Part shown: positions 23,852 through 33,834 of the stretch, one piece after another
Numbering within the stretch: the first letter of the stretch is position 1
Layout of the letters: the number at the start of each line of letters is the position of its first letter
Origin: Woeseiaceae bacterium
GTDB taxonomy: Bacteria > Pseudomonadota > Gammaproteobacteria > Steroidobacterales > Woeseiaceae
Direction: 5' to 3'
DNA: 64,000 bases
Assembly: GCA_028279985.1 (NCBI GenBank)
Contig: JANQMR010000011.1
Span: 186,001-250,000, forward strand
Made by a program: the position numbers and the translations under genes
Notes under the pieces: model-generated
The model's database searches: none
Told to the model about the DNA's origin: nothing
The model's input: the letters and a program-made list of their open reading frames with translations, nothing else

Positions 23852-26800
23852 TCAGAAGCTCGCCGTCATGCCCAAGCGGAACTCACGGCCGCCGACGAAG
23901 CTGCGGCTGTTGGTGTAGCCGGCGTCGCCTTGACTGCGGGTCAGGCTGGGGTCGTTTGCATCGTTCATCAGATCGGTGGCCTCGAAGAACACGCGGTATC
24001 GCCCGACAGCGCGGTCGAACGTATACGTCAAGCGGAAGTCCAGACTCTCCACCTCGTCGAAGAACCGTGACAAGCCGTTGAACTCGAAGTCGGACTGGCG
24101 GCGCGCCTGATGCGAGTAGATCAGGTTGGCGTCGACGGCATCGCGGCTATAGGTGAGCGCGAACGTGCCGGAGTACTTCGGCTGTTGGTTGAAACGCACG
24201 TCCTCGGCCACCAGCACGAGACCGACGAAATCGACGGCATCGAAGAAGTCCTTCGGCTGATCCTTGGAGCTTTCGGTATAAACGTAGTTCGCGTATACGC
24301 CGAGCCCGCTCCAGAAACCGGGCAGGAACGTGAACTGACGTTCGGCGGCCAGCTCGATACCCCAGATGTACGCATCGCTCGGGTTGTTGGTCGGCTGCGA
24401 CCGGCTGACGAAAAGCTGGCCGTTTCGAGCCGCCTCGAAGACGTCGAATCCCGCCGGATAGTCCTGGGCCGTGGTGAAATCCGGCAGCACGACGCCGTCG
24501 AGGTCGCTCGAACCTTCTCTGGTATTGAGTTCCAGGAGATTTTCTATGTTCTTGTAGAACGCGCCGAATTTCAGCACGCCTACGTCGTCGAAATAGTATT
24601 CCGCCGAAAAATCGAAGTTATCCGTTCGCGCCGGTTTAAGCGCCTCGTTGCCTTCTACTATGGCGAGTCTCGGCAGCGTGCGATTCGGCCCGAAGATCGG
24701 GCGAAGGTCGAGCGAGGCGTTGACGGCTCTCGAGAGATCCTGGATCCGCGGACGGGCGATATCGAGATAATACCCTGCGCGCAACACCAGGTTGCTGGTC
24801 GGCCGATAGTTGACGATGAACCGCGGCAGCACCTCGTTCTGCGACTCGGACTGGGTTATCAGAGCCGTATTGGCATCCTGCCATTCGAAATCGCGGTCGC
24901 CGTTCGCCGCCCTGTAACCCGGAATCAATACGTCCGTCGCATCGATTTCCAGGCTCGAGACGCGCGCGCCGCCGATGAATTCGAAATCGCCGACGTCGAG
25001 CCGGACCTGAAGATACGGCGCCAATTCCGTTTCACGAGTTCGGGCGCCGTCCGCGAGCCCGGCCGGCTCGAAAGGCGGGACGGTCAGGAGCCCTTCGCCG
25101 GCGAAGCGGTCGAGATTGCCGATGAACGTCCGCACTTCGTCGACCGCGGGCGCGCGCAAGCCGGCGTCGATACCGATTTCATCGTACACGCCGCGACCGA
25201 AGGCGAAACCGAGATCGGCCAGCGTCACTCCGGGCGCGCCGGTTATCGTGCTCACCTGCAGGCCCTTGACGAAATCGGAGCGCTTCAGGTCCAGCCCGAG
25301 CTCCACGTACTGGAGAACGTCGCCGCCGAATTCGTACTGCGCCGAAAACCCGCCGCTGTAACGCTCGTTTTCGCCGGTCCTGCGTTCCAGCAACGAACGG
25401 CCGGGCCGAAACGAAGCCGGGTCGCTCACCAAGGCCAGGCCCGACTCGCTCAGCGCCGGTATCGGAACCGACTCGTCGCCCGGCGTAACCCGCGAAAACA
25501 GCGACATGATGACACCCTCCCCCGGATCGGTGGCAGCCGGACTGAACGCGTCCGAAGGCAGGAAGAAGCCGAACCCGGCGCCTCCCGAGGGGGTGAAGGT
25601 GAAAGAATTCGGCGTCGTGTTCGAACCCTCGGTGTAGGAGGCGTCGTAGGTAAAACGCCACCTGCCGAATTCCGATTCCCCGCGCAGGGTGAGTATGTCG
25701 GTCACCTGCTCGAAGTCGTCTTCGATGATGTACGAAGGCGAGATGATCAGAATCGGGTCGAGCACCAGCGCCGACCTGACCTCACCGTCCAGCGCCTGCA
25801 CCTCACGCGGCCAGTAGCCGTCGAGAGGGAACATCACATAGTTGGAACCGCTGCGCGACCGGGTGGTCTCCAGGTGCTGGTAGTCGAGCCGCAAGTTGGT
25901 GTGACCGGCAAGCTGCCACTCGCCGTTGAGACCGATGGCGACGTCCGAGCTGTCCTGGCGCGTCAAGCGGGAATTCATCGTCGAGACGAAGACGTCGCTC
26001 GCGCCGGGCAGGTCCTCGAACGGGAACGGATTGCCCGGCGGTACTTCATCGTGGAACGCATAGGAAACGCCTCCCACTCGATCGAGCGGCAGATACGCGC
26101 CGAAGACCAGGTTGCTGCCCACCGTCAAGGTCTGTACGTCCCTTTCGCGATACTGCACGGAGGCGCCCAAGCCGAAGTTTTGCCCGGCGCCGAAAATCCC
26201 CGAGGCTTCCGCCGAGGCTAGAAAGCCGTCGGAGAAATCGCCGTCCCGCCGCGAGCCTTCCACCGCGAACTGCGCGAAGCGGCGCGGCCGGTCCAGCGCC
26301 GACTTGGTTTCGATTTCGACCAGGCCGCCGGTGCCCCTGCTGTCCTGGTTCGGCAGCAAGGTCTTGCTGATCGTCACGCTGTCGATCGAATCGGCCAGAA
26401 TGTTGCTCAGGCTGGCCGAACGTTCCCTGCCGCTGCCCTCGGGCAGCTCGATGCCGTTGAACAACACGGTATTGAAATCCGGGGCGAGACCGCGAATGAT
26501 GATGTTCGTACCGTCGCCGGTCACTTCGTCCTGCTGGAAAGCCACGCCGGGCGCGCGCCGCAACGCCTCCGACAGCGTAGCCCCGACGAAATCGCCGATC
26601 AGGTCCGAGGAGATGACCGTGGAAACGCCCTCCGCCGTACGCTCCTGGTTCAGCGACTGGGACCGTGCGCTGCGCCAGCCGCGCACGACGATTTCCTCCA
26701 TCTCGCTGCCGCCGGTCAAGGCAAATCTCGCAGCGACGGGCCGGCCGCCTTCCACTACCAGTGCGGCGCGTTGCGGTGCATATCCCAGGTAGGATACCTG

Positions 26801-27412
26801 CAGCGTGTACTCGCCGGCGACAACACTCGAAAACCGAAACTCCCCGAGATCGTCGGTGCTCGTCGACTGTCCGGTTTGCTCGATCGTGACCAGGGCGCCT
26901 TTGAGATTCGCGTCAGTACGCGCATCGGTGACCTTACCGGTAACGACGCTGGCCGCACCGTCATTGCTTTCATTGCTTTGGCGGCTGCTCGACGTCGTCG
27001 GCGTCCGACTCGTCTCGTTCTGTGCCATCAGCGGTGGCTGTGCGCTCGAGTTTTTTGAGTCACGGGCACCTCCCGCCTGATCGGTAACGGCTATCTCACG
27101 AATGACCACCGTCGAATCGTTGACGAACCGGTGCTCCAGGCCGCTTTTTGCGAGCAAGGCATGCAGGGCGACCCCGGGGTCGTCGACACCCGTGACGCCG
27201 CCCGTCTCCTTGCCTTCGGCAAGCTCGGCGGCATAACCGATCTGCAAACCCGTCTGCTCGGAAAACTCGCGCAGGGCGGATGCGAGCGGTTGCGCTTCGA
27301 TGTTGAAGCCCGCCTGGCTGTCGTCGTCGGCTGCGGCCGTATTGCCTATGAACGTCTGAACTACAAGCGGCGCTCCAAGAACGAGGAGTGCGGTCGAGAC
27401 GAGTCGATTCAT
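23852..27412 (-). CDS. TonB-dependent receptor with STN and carboxypeptidase-regulatory-like domains
   Basis: 1186 aa. Signal peptide (1-27), STN domain ~34-105 (FNIEAQPLASALREFSEQTGLQIGY), linker, an Ig-like carboxypeptidase-regulatory domain ~155-235 (VTGKVTDARTDANLKGALV, GEFRFSSVVAGEYTLQVSYLGY), a plug from ~245 (EIVVRGWRSARSQSLNQERT; GVSTVISSDLIGDFVG) and a barrel ending in aromatic F. Receptors of this shape are common for carbohydrates or large substrates. STN plus the FecR/sigma genes upstream indicate trans-envelope signalling. No degradative genes lie next to it, so the substrate is unknown. Confidence 0.93.
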   Translation of the reverse strand: MNRLVSTALLVLGAPLVVQTFIGNTAAADDDSQAGFNIEAQPLASALREFSEQTGLQIGYAAELAEGKETGGVTGVDDPGVALHALLAKSGLEHRFVNDSTVVIREIAVTDQAGGARDSKNSSAQPPLMAQNETSRTPTTSSSRQSNESNDGAASVVTGKVTDARTDANLKGALVTIEQTGQSTSTDDLGEFRFSSVVAGEYTLQVSYLGYAPQRAALVVEGGRPVAARFALTGGSEMEEIVVRGWRSARSQSLNQERTAEGVSTVISSDLIGDFVGATLSEALRRAPGVAFQQDEVTGDGTNIIIRGLAPDFNTVLFNGIELPEGSGRERSASLSNILADSIDSVTISKTLLPNQDSRGTGGLVEIETKSALDRPRRFAQFAVEGSRRDGDFSDGFLASAEASGIFGAGQNFGLGASVQYRERDVQTLTVGSNLVFGAYLPLDRVGGVSYAFHDEVPPGNPFPFEDLPGASDVFVSTMNSRLTRQDSSDVAIGLNGEWQLAGHTNLRLDYQHLETTRSRSGSNYVMFPLDGYWPREVQALDGEVRSALVLDPILIISPSYIIEDDFEQVTDILTLRGESEFGRWRFTYDASYTEGSNTTPNSFTFTPSGGAGFGFFLPSDAFSPAATDPGEGVIMSLFSRVTPGDESVPIPALSESGLALVSDPASFRPGRSLLERRTGENERYSGGFSAQYEFGGDVLQYVELGLDLKRSDFVKGLQVSTITGAPGVTLADLGFAFGRGVYDEIGIDAGLRAPAVDEVRTFIGNLDRFAGEGLLTVPPFEPAGLADGARTRETELAPYLQVRLDVGDFEFIGGARVSSLEIDATDVLIPGYRAANGDRDFEWQDANTALITQSESQNEVLPRFIVNYRPTSNLVLRAGYYLDIARPRIQDLSRAVNASLDLRPIFGPNRTLPRLAIVEGNEALKPARTDNFDFSAEYYFDDVGVLKFGAFYKNIENLLELNTREGSSDLDGVVLPDFTTAQDYPAGFDVFEAARNGQLFVSRSQPTNNPSDAYIWGIELAAERQFTFLPGFWSGLGVYANYVYTESSKDQPKDFFDAVDFVGLVLVAEDVRFNQQPKYSGTFALTYSRDAVDANLIYSHQARRQSDFEFNGLSRFFDEVESLDFRLTYTFDRAVGRYRVFFEATDLMNDANDPSLTRSQGDAGYTNSRSFVGGREFRLGMTASF

Positions 27413-27512
27413 GAATGTTCCCCCACAATGGATCGTATTACGTTTTTGTTGCCTCGTACGGAAGCCTTGAGGGGGATATGCGGAAAAATGCCACCGTTAA
27501 AACGAATGCGCC

Positions 27513-27587
27513 CCAAGGAGAATCACACCAAGGAGCATCACGCCAAAGAGCATAACGCCAAGGGGCGTCACACCAAGGAGCCTCTGC
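27513..27587. repeat. 15-bp tandem repeat, 5 copies
   Basis: Units such as CCAAGGAGAATCACA, CCAAGGAGCATCACG and CCAAAGAGCATAACG, between the FecR and TonB receptor genes and upstream of the receptor start. Unrelated in sequence to the other repeats. Confidence 0.85.
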
Positions 27588-27607
27588 ATGAAGTCCGGCG
27601 AGACTCC

Positions 27608-28735
27608 CTAGTCGCGACGGGGCGGGTGCAGCACGATCGTTCCGTCGGCCCGGTTTTCGGACAGCGCGATACCGGCTGCCGACAGGAACAACGCAAAAGA
27701 ATCCCGATCGTCGGCGCTGAACGCGCCGCTGATCGAGCGCGTCGCCAGGTCGGCGTCCATGATGACGATGCGCTGGTCGTTATAAAGATTAAACTCGTCG
27801 ACGACGTCCGCCAGCATCCAGGAATCGAAAACCAGGCGGCGCTCGCGCCAAGATGTTGTTTTCTGAACATTGGTATCGACAACGGCGACCTCACCGCTGG
27901 ACACTCTCGCCTGCTGCCCCACCTTCAGCCGAGTCGGTCGAGAGACGACGGACGAGGATTCGGCCGGGGACTCGCCGGGCGCTTCGCCGACCTCGCCCGG
28001 CGGAGACCGCGGGTTCGGCACCAACTGCACGTCGACGATTCCCTCGACGACGGTGACGGTCGTGCCGGAACCGCGATGCCGCACATTGAACTGCGTGCCG
28101 ATCGCCTGGATCACGGCACGTTCGGTGATGACTCGAAACGGCCGGTCCGGATCGCCGACGACGTCGAACATCGCCTCGCCGGCCGTGAGATGAATGTCGC
28201 GGGAGGTATCCGTATAGACGACACGCAGCCTGGACTGGGCATTCAAGGTAACCACCGAGCCGTCGTCCAGCAGAAAGGACAACTGCTCTCCGATGCCGGT
28301 GGTATAGAGATCGGCCCGCGGCGCATTCAGGTAAAAAATCCCCAAGAAGGCGACAATCGCAAGCGCTGCCGCCACTGACCGGACTGCCAGGCGTCGGCGC
28401 CGGACTACTTCAGTTGGCTTCGGCAGGTCCGGATCCGGCACCTCGGAACGTACCCGGGAACGTACCTGGACATCCGCATCCGGCAGGGACACGACGTTGG
28501 CTTCATCCGCCGACGCTTGCGCGAGACGCAGCAGTTCATCGACGTCGAATGCGCCGGCGAGTTCGCGAACGTCCTGCGTCACTGCCGCGACGGAAAGATA
28601 TTCCCTGACGTGCTCGGCCGATGCCGCCAGCCAGGATGCCAGCTCCTCCCGGTCGCCGGTCGAGAAGCCGGGGTCCTGGGCTTTGACATACCAGAGCGCG
28701 GCCTCGTCGGTAATGCGATCGGTCCGCCGGCTCAT
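27608..28735 (-). CDS. FecR-type signal protein (module 3)
   Basis: 375 aa. N-terminal DUF4880-like region (ITDEAALWYVKAQDPGFSTGDREELASWLA), transmembrane helix (AAALAIVAFLGIFYLN), FecR domain (GIGEQLSFLLDDGSVVTLN; HLTAGEAMFDVVGDPDRPF; AIGTQFNVRHRG) and C-terminal STN-contact region. ATG 28735 overlaps the sigma stop by 4 nt, which fixes the start. A Ser/Pro/Glu-rich insertion interrupts the FecR domain around residue 255. Confidence 0.92.
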   Translation of the reverse strand: MSRRTDRITDEAALWYVKAQDPGFSTGDREELASWLAASAEHVREYLSVAAVTQDVRELAGAFDVDELLRLAQASADEANVVSLPDADVQVRSRVRSEVPDPDLPKPTEVVRRRRLAVRSVAAALAIVAFLGIFYLNAPRADLYTTGIGEQLSFLLDDGSVVTLNAQSRLRVVYTDTSRDIHLTAGEAMFDVVGDPDRPFRVITERAVIQAIGTQFNVRHRGSGTTVTVVEGIVDVQLVPNPRSPPGEVGEAPGESPAESSSVVSRPTRLKVGQQARVSSGEVAVVDTNVQKTTSWRERRLVFDSWMLADVVDEFNLYNDQRIVIMDADLATRSISGAFSADDRDSFALFLSAAGIALSENRADGTIVLHPPRRD

Positions 28736-29259
28736 CGCGTTCGTCTCTCTTCGGCGGCGATATGGCGCAGGCGTTTGTGGCAATGCGCCAGGCCCCGGGC
28801 CAGGTATTTCTGCACCATTTGCCGGGACAGGTTCATGCGTTCGGCGATTTCCGCCTGGGTCAGACCTTGCTGCCAGTGCAGCGCAAGCGCCGCCTGGCAC
28901 TTTTCGGGCAACTCGCCGACGGCACGCCGAACCATCTCGCGCCGGCCGGCAAGCGCCGCCAGTTCCTCGGGCGAAGGCTCGTCGGTCTCCAGCAGGTCGA
29001 GCTCGAGGCTTTCGCCGGACGCCGGGCCCCGTCCGGTGTAGAGCTCGTGCAGCAGATTGTTTGCGATCCGAAACAGGTAGGCCTGCGGATGACGGATCAG
29101 ATCCGCACGTTTCACGCGCAGCATCCGGAGGTAGGCCTCCTGAGCCAGCTCCGCCGCATCGTCCGCATTCGTCAGGCGCGCACGCAGGTACTGCTGTAGC
29201 CGATCGCGATGATCGGTAAACAGCTTGGCAACGGTCGCTTGTACCTTGGATTCGGGCAT
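28732..29259 (-). CDS. ECF sigma factor (module 3)
   Basis: 175 aa. Region 2 (DDAAELAQEAYLRMLRVKRADLIRHPQAYLFRIANNLLHEL) and region 4 (LPEKCQAALALHWQQGLTQAEIAERMNLSRQMVQKYLARGL) are both intact. ATG 29259 (MPESKVQATVAKLF) is preferred to the longer frame. It leads the sigma-FecR-receptor operon. Confidence 0.92.
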   Translation of the reverse strand: MPESKVQATVAKLFTDHRDRLQQYLRARLTNADDAAELAQEAYLRMLRVKRADLIRHPQAYLFRIANNLLHELYTGRGPASGESLELDLLETDEPSPEELAALAGRREMVRRAVGELPEKCQAALALHWQQGLTQAEIAERMNLSRQMVQKYLARGLAHCHKRLRHIAAEERRTR

Positions 29260-29458
29260 GTAGGCTCCGGCAGCCGCCACCCGGTCACCCGCCGGGCGGC
29301 ATCTATGAACTATAGAGCCTATTACCGGGGAAAATGCCACCGTATCAAGCAGCCAATACCGATCGACACCGTCACCGAGGTTCACCCGCGCCGTCGCCGG
29401 CCCGCGGTGCAGGTGAGCGCCGGGCACCGACACGGCCAGTTATTGGCGGAACAGGACA

Positions 29459-30082
29459 CTAGATCGAGCGATCTATCAGGCCCGCGCTGTTGGCCAGGTC
29501 GACGATGTCTACCAGGCTATGCAAATCGAGTTTTCGCATCAAGTTCGTTCTATGAGAGTCCACGGTCTTGGGGGAAAGTTCCAGTTTCTCGGCAATCTCC
29601 TTGTTTCGATACCCTGCGGCGATCATCTGCAAGACTTGTTGTTCGCGGCGGGTGAGCGCCAGTAGTTTGTCGAAGCGCGCTATCAAGGGCTTGACGCCGG
29701 CGGAGATGTACCGTTCGCCGCCCTGGACCTTTCCGATGGCGACACGAACCTCGTCGGCAGGTTCCTGTTTCAGTATCAAACCGTCCACGCCCTCGCCGAT
29801 TGCCCGCGAGAGAATCGATTCCGAAGTCGAAGCAGTAAGCAGGATCACTTTGATTTCCGGATACCGGCGCTTGACCAGCGACAACACATCCAAGCCACTG
29901 AGGCCAGGCAGCGAGTAGTCCAACACGAGTAAACCCGGCTGTAAGCGGGCGATCTGGTCGATACTCTCCGCGCCGGAGGCAAGCTGTCCCACTACCTTGA
30001 TCGAGGCGTCCTTCTCCAGGACAGCCTTCAGCCCGAGCCTGAATATCTCATGGTCGTCGACCAGTAATACTCGAATCATCAT
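29459..30082 (-). CDS. NarL/FixJ-type response regulator
   Basis: 207 aa. Receiver domain 1-120 with the acidic pair VDDH, phospho-acceptor Asp in LLVLDYSLPGLSG and Lys in LILKQE. LuxR-type HTH 138-200 (LALTRREQQVLQMIAAGYRNKEIAEKLELSPKTVDSHRTNLMRKL). It starts 3 nt after the kinase stop (or at the second Met, 30079) and is its obvious partner. Confidence 0.94.
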   Translation of the reverse strand: MMIRVLLVDDHEIFRLGLKAVLEKDASIKVVGQLASGAESIDQIARLQPGLLVLDYSLPGLSGLDVLSLVKRRYPEIKVILLTASTSESILSRAIGEGVDGLILKQEPADEVRVAIGKVQGGERYISAGVKPLIARFDKLLALTRREQQVLQMIAAGYRNKEIAEKLELSPKTVDSHRTNLMRKLDLHSLVDIVDLANSAGLIDRSI

Positions 30083-30085
30083 CGA

Positions 30086-32068
30086 CTACGACTGTCTGAC
30101 GGGTACCACCAGCTTCACCACTGTGCCAACACCGAGTTGCGATTCAATCTTCAGCGACCAGCCATACTGCTCGCAGATAGATGTCACAATCGACAGGCCC
30201 AGCCCGCTGCCGGGGGAGTCGGGCAATCTGTTCCACGGCTGCGACAGCGACTCGATCAGCTTCTCGTCGATGCCCCTTCCCAGATCGCGTACTTCTATCT
30301 GCGCGACGTTGCCGCGATATCTCACACCCAGCAGAATAGCCCCGGATTCCGAATGCTCGATCGCGTTCGTCAACAGATTCGTCAGGCAGCGCCTGAGGGG
30401 CAGTGGGTAAGTAACCACGACGATGCTGCTCCTGAAATACCGCAGGTCGATGTCATTGGTCTTTACCGTCGCATCGAAGGTATTGCAAACATCTCGAAAA
30501 AACTCACCCAAGACGATTGACTGCAGCTTGTTACCCACGGTCACTTCGGCCAGATCGGCGCTGGCCTGCGAAAGCGAGTCGGCTATGACCGATTCCAGAT
30601 GAGCCAGAGTCGATCGAATTGCCGTGGCGGTTTTGCGCTCCGTATCCTTGCCGATCAGCTCGTCGATCGAATAACGCAAGGTCTGCAGGGGTTGATTCAG
30701 GTCGTGACCCGTGGCTGCCAGTATCTGCGATTTCCGAGCGAGCGCCTGCCTCGAGATTTCGTTTTCCCGTTCCAGCCTCAACCTCTCCCGGGATTCGACG
30801 AGCCGCTGCTCCAGGTTTTTTGCCAGGTTCACCAAAGTGCCTCGATGTTCCTGATTCAGACGGCGCACCTGATCGGCCAGGCCCATGGAGAAAACGATCG
30901 CCTGAATCACGATACAGATCTTGTAGAGCCATAGCACACCGAGGTAGTGCGTGTTCGGCAGCAGGCCGAACGTCGACAGGGAGTAGAGCAATGCCGCGAC
31001 AAAGTAGATACTCCAGGCCACGAGAAAATAGCGCGCCGAATAGCTGCCCTTTCGTAAGGCGACGATCGCCGCGATCACACTCAGGCCCATGCCGATCGGT
31101 AACAAGGCCGCAGAGGCCTGGTTGCCGGCGCGACTATCGAATAGAGACAGGATGAATACGATGCTCGCAACGCCCATCAGGCCCACCAGGCTATTGTGAG
31201 CCCATCTCGAGTAGCGCCAGGTTTCGAGAAAGCTCACTGCGAACAAACAGCCCACGAAGATACCTGAACTGGCGATGACCGGCGTGGCGTTCGCATTCAT
31301 GGCGGGCAGGCCGGGCCAGAGATACTGCCAGGTAAAACCTTCGATATGGGTGACATAAAGTGCGTTGAAGAACTCGTACAGCACGTAACCCAGATAGGCA
31401 AAACGGCGCACGGCGATGAAATGAAACAGGTTGACCAGCACCAGGGTGAGCAGTATCGAAACGAACAGGATGCTGGCCAGTTCCGCTCGATGCTGTTCGG
31501 CAAGGACCGTCTCTTCAGGCGCCAGTTCCACCGCCATGGAAACCCGGCCGCCGGCGCCAAGCCGGTAGTAGATCGATGCGGTTTCCCCTGCCGCCAGGCC
31601 GAAAGGAGCGGCGAGATAACGCAACTCCGGCATGGGTCGCGCGGCAAACGTGTCGAACTGGTCGTTGGCCAGTAGCTGTTCTATTCGGCCATCTCCCCGC
31701 AGCAGATAAACCTCCAGCGGGCGCATGAATCTTGCGTTGGTCGTAAACAGGCGCCCTATGTCCGCTGAGCTTCTATTGCTGACTGAAAAGCGTAACCAGA
31801 ACTTGTCGCTGGTGTAACCGAAGTCCACGGGAGAGCTCAACGGCTCAAACGATGCGTCGAGCACGTCGTGCAGGCTGAGGCTGCCATCTGCATCGCGCAG
31901 AAAAGCCGTAAACGGCGCCGTATCTACCGGGCCCGTATCGTCGTTCAAGCTCAGGGGCGGTTGGCCAAAGGCAGATGAGCCCGATGCGAGAATGAGCACG
32001 AGCACTAGTCGTGACGCATGTCTGGCTGGGGCAGGCAGGATAAGTGTTTTCGAAGACCTGCGCTGCAT
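30086..32068 (-). CDS. Histidine kinase with 7TMR-DISM sensor
   Basis: 660 aa. Signal-like N-terminus (1-35), periplasmic DISMED2-type domain (~40-185), seven transmembrane helices (~198-398), coiled coil (~400-445), HisKA with His455 in ATGHDLNQPLQTLR and an ATPase domain with N-box NLLTNAIEHS (564-573), G1 DLGRGID and G2 GSGLGLS. 7TMR-DISM sensors are thought to bind carbohydrates or other small ligands. It lies between the PEP-CTERM gene and its response regulator in one direction. Confidence 0.93.
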   Translation of the reverse strand: MQRRSSKTLILPAPARHASRLVLVLILASGSSAFGQPPLSLNDDTGPVDTAPFTAFLRDADGSLSLHDVLDASFEPLSSPVDFGYTSDKFWLRFSVSNRSSADIGRLFTTNARFMRPLEVYLLRGDGRIEQLLANDQFDTFAARPMPELRYLAAPFGLAAGETASIYYRLGAGGRVSMAVELAPEETVLAEQHRAELASILFVSILLTLVLVNLFHFIAVRRFAYLGYVLYEFFNALYVTHIEGFTWQYLWPGLPAMNANATPVIASSGIFVGCLFAVSFLETWRYSRWAHNSLVGLMGVASIVFILSLFDSRAGNQASAALLPIGMGLSVIAAIVALRKGSYSARYFLVAWSIYFVAALLYSLSTFGLLPNTHYLGVLWLYKICIVIQAIVFSMGLADQVRRLNQEHRGTLVNLAKNLEQRLVESRERLRLERENEISRQALARKSQILAATGHDLNQPLQTLRYSIDELIGKDTERKTATAIRSTLAHLESVIADSLSQASADLAEVTVGNKLQSIVLGEFFRDVCNTFDATVKTNDIDLRYFRSSIVVVTYPLPLRRCLTNLLTNAIEHSESGAILLGVRYRGNVAQIEVRDLGRGIDEKLIESLSQPWNRLPDSPGSGLGLSIVTSICEQYGWSLKIESQLGVGTVVKLVVPVRQS

Positions 32069-32343
32069 GGGAACCCTTTGTGCCGGTGTGCCGGACCTCT
32101 CGAAAGGAGGATGAAAGAACCGGGTGCTCAGCAGAAGATCAGGCTGGGACCGACTTTCTTGTAAACCACCGGGTGGGCGAAATCAATAGAGTCGATTTCA
32201 ATACTGCGGCGACAGTGCTCTGACGACCACGAGCTCCACAAGCCTCGGGCCGCGCAGAAATGGCGGTACGCTACCGCGATTAGCTCGGTGCCCCTGGCAG
32301 GCTTGGTTTTTCTGCCGCCGGACCCCCTTTTACTGTCGAGGAT

Positions 32344-33768
32344 TTAAGGTCTGGCGCGCCGAGCGAACAGCAATACCAACAAGCCGGAAGCGAGCAGGAC
32401 GAGAATGGAGGGTTCCGGAACGGATACGGAGGCCAGTTGAACACGTTCTCCCGTATAGCTCTGCGGTTGCAGCGGAATTCTTTTTTGATTAGAGAGATAC
32501 TGTTTATAGGATCTGTCCATCAAGCGCACCGCAGGGCCGATACTGCCGCAGCAACCCGAGTTGTGTATGTTGAACTTGGGCAATACCAGGTCCGCAAGAA
32601 GGCCCCAGGTAATGGAGGTCGTGTTCCACAAAAAGCTGTCGAGCAATACGGTAGGCGTAAATCCCTGGTCCGGAGTCCACCATTCGGGTAAGTCTACTGT
32701 GGCGGAGTCACCCGCCAGAAACGAAGTAGTAAAGCCGTTGCCGAAGTCCAGCAGCAACTCGGGAGTCTCGGGTGACAGATCGAAGTCCTGTTCCACACCC
32801 AAGGAGGCATCGACTTCCACCGACAGTATGGTCCAGTCAGCGCCGACGTTCACTCCCCATGCATTGCCGCTGAATCCTCCGGTGCTGGCGGCCCCTACTT
32901 TGGGAATCAGTTGTACCGGCTTGAAGTTATCCAATTTCAGTACCGATGCGGAACTGCCGCCGGATACTGAATCACCCGCTACCGAACCATTGACGTGGAT
33001 AGAAGAGTCGACCACGACTGAACCGTCGTAGTCGATGACTGAACCGCCGACCACGACCGGATCGATGTAGTCGACTATCGAGTTTGCAACACTGAGCCTG
33101 CCTTCATCCAGAGCCAGTAAAGTTCTCCGGTTAGCATAACCGGTCATATCGTGGCTTTTGTTAAAATCCGCCAGCGTGGCACAGTCAACAAAGCATGCCT
33201 CCAGCCTGCCCGTGATTTTGTACCAATGTTCATGATGGATACTCAGATCCGGAAGCGAGGTCGTCGTCGAAAAAAACGCATCCGGATCAAGGGCAAAACT
33301 GCTATCGAAGCGTATCTGCCGATCGGTGGCTATGGTGCTTTCATCGAAGCTGAGTCGAATGTCGTAGGGCAAGCTTGCATCGAGAGAGCCCCCATTCATG
33401 GAGAGCACGCCCCCGAAGGTATGATCGATCTCGACATATCCGCCAAATTTGAGTCCCACGCCGGCTACGGTTCCGTCGAAAGAATAGTCTCTTCGGGGAT
33501 CGGACCCGTTCGCCCTAACGCGCGCCAGAAGCGCGCGACGAGAGATGTCGGTCGGGGCGGTGGCGCCCCAGATGCTCTGGTCGCTGATATTGAATACCGG
33601 GTTGAGGATTATTTCATCAGCCCGGGAGTGGACTGCCAGACCGACCAGCAGCAAGGCTGTCACCAGGTATTGTGCAAGCCTCGCAGGCTTTAGTGTCGAC
33701 AGGGACGTAGGGCGCACGATGCCTCCCTGGATCGAATCCAGACAACGTAGAACGTCACGGATTACCAA
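32344..33768 (-). CDS. PEP-CTERM sorted extracellular protein
   Basis: 474 aa. A secretion signal (~30-50, YLVTALLLVGLAVHSRA), a long beta-rich, Ser/Asp/Val-rich region and a C-terminal sorting tail: VPEPS (450-454), a hydrophobic helix, then ARRARP. Such tails are cut by exosortase, and the proteins are associated with exopolysaccharide or the cell surface. No exosortase is in this window. The function of the main domain is unknown. The downstream two-component genes may regulate it. Confidence 0.88.
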   Translation of the reverse strand: MVIRDVLRCLDSIQGGIVRPTSLSTLKPARLAQYLVTALLLVGLAVHSRADEIILNPVFNISDQSIWGATAPTDISRRALLARVRANGSDPRRDYSFDGTVAGVGLKFGGYVEIDHTFGGVLSMNGGSLDASLPYDIRLSFDESTIATDRQIRFDSSFALDPDAFFSTTTSLPDLSIHHEHWYKITGRLEACFVDCATLADFNKSHDMTGYANRRTLLALDEGRLSVANSIVDYIDPVVVGGSVIDYDGSVVVDSSIHVNGSVAGDSVSGGSSASVLKLDNFKPVQLIPKVGAASTGGFSGNAWGVNVGADWTILSVEVDASLGVEQDFDLSPETPELLLDFGNGFTTSFLAGDSATVDLPEWWTPDQGFTPTVLLDSFLWNTTSITWGLLADLVLPKFNIHNSGCCGSIGPAVRLMDRSYKQYLSNQKRIPLQPQSYTGERVQLASVSVPEPSILVLLASGLLVLLFARRARP

Positions 33769-33834
33769 TACTATGCCGCAGATCGCGTGGCGGCTATCGG
33801 GTAAACACCTTAGCCTAGTGTCCTGTCCCGCAAA

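Noticed and set aside
24110-26221. Long open frame (about 700 codons) on the plus strand
   Set aside because: Antisense shadow of the TonB receptor caused by high GC; no start signal and no recognisable domain.
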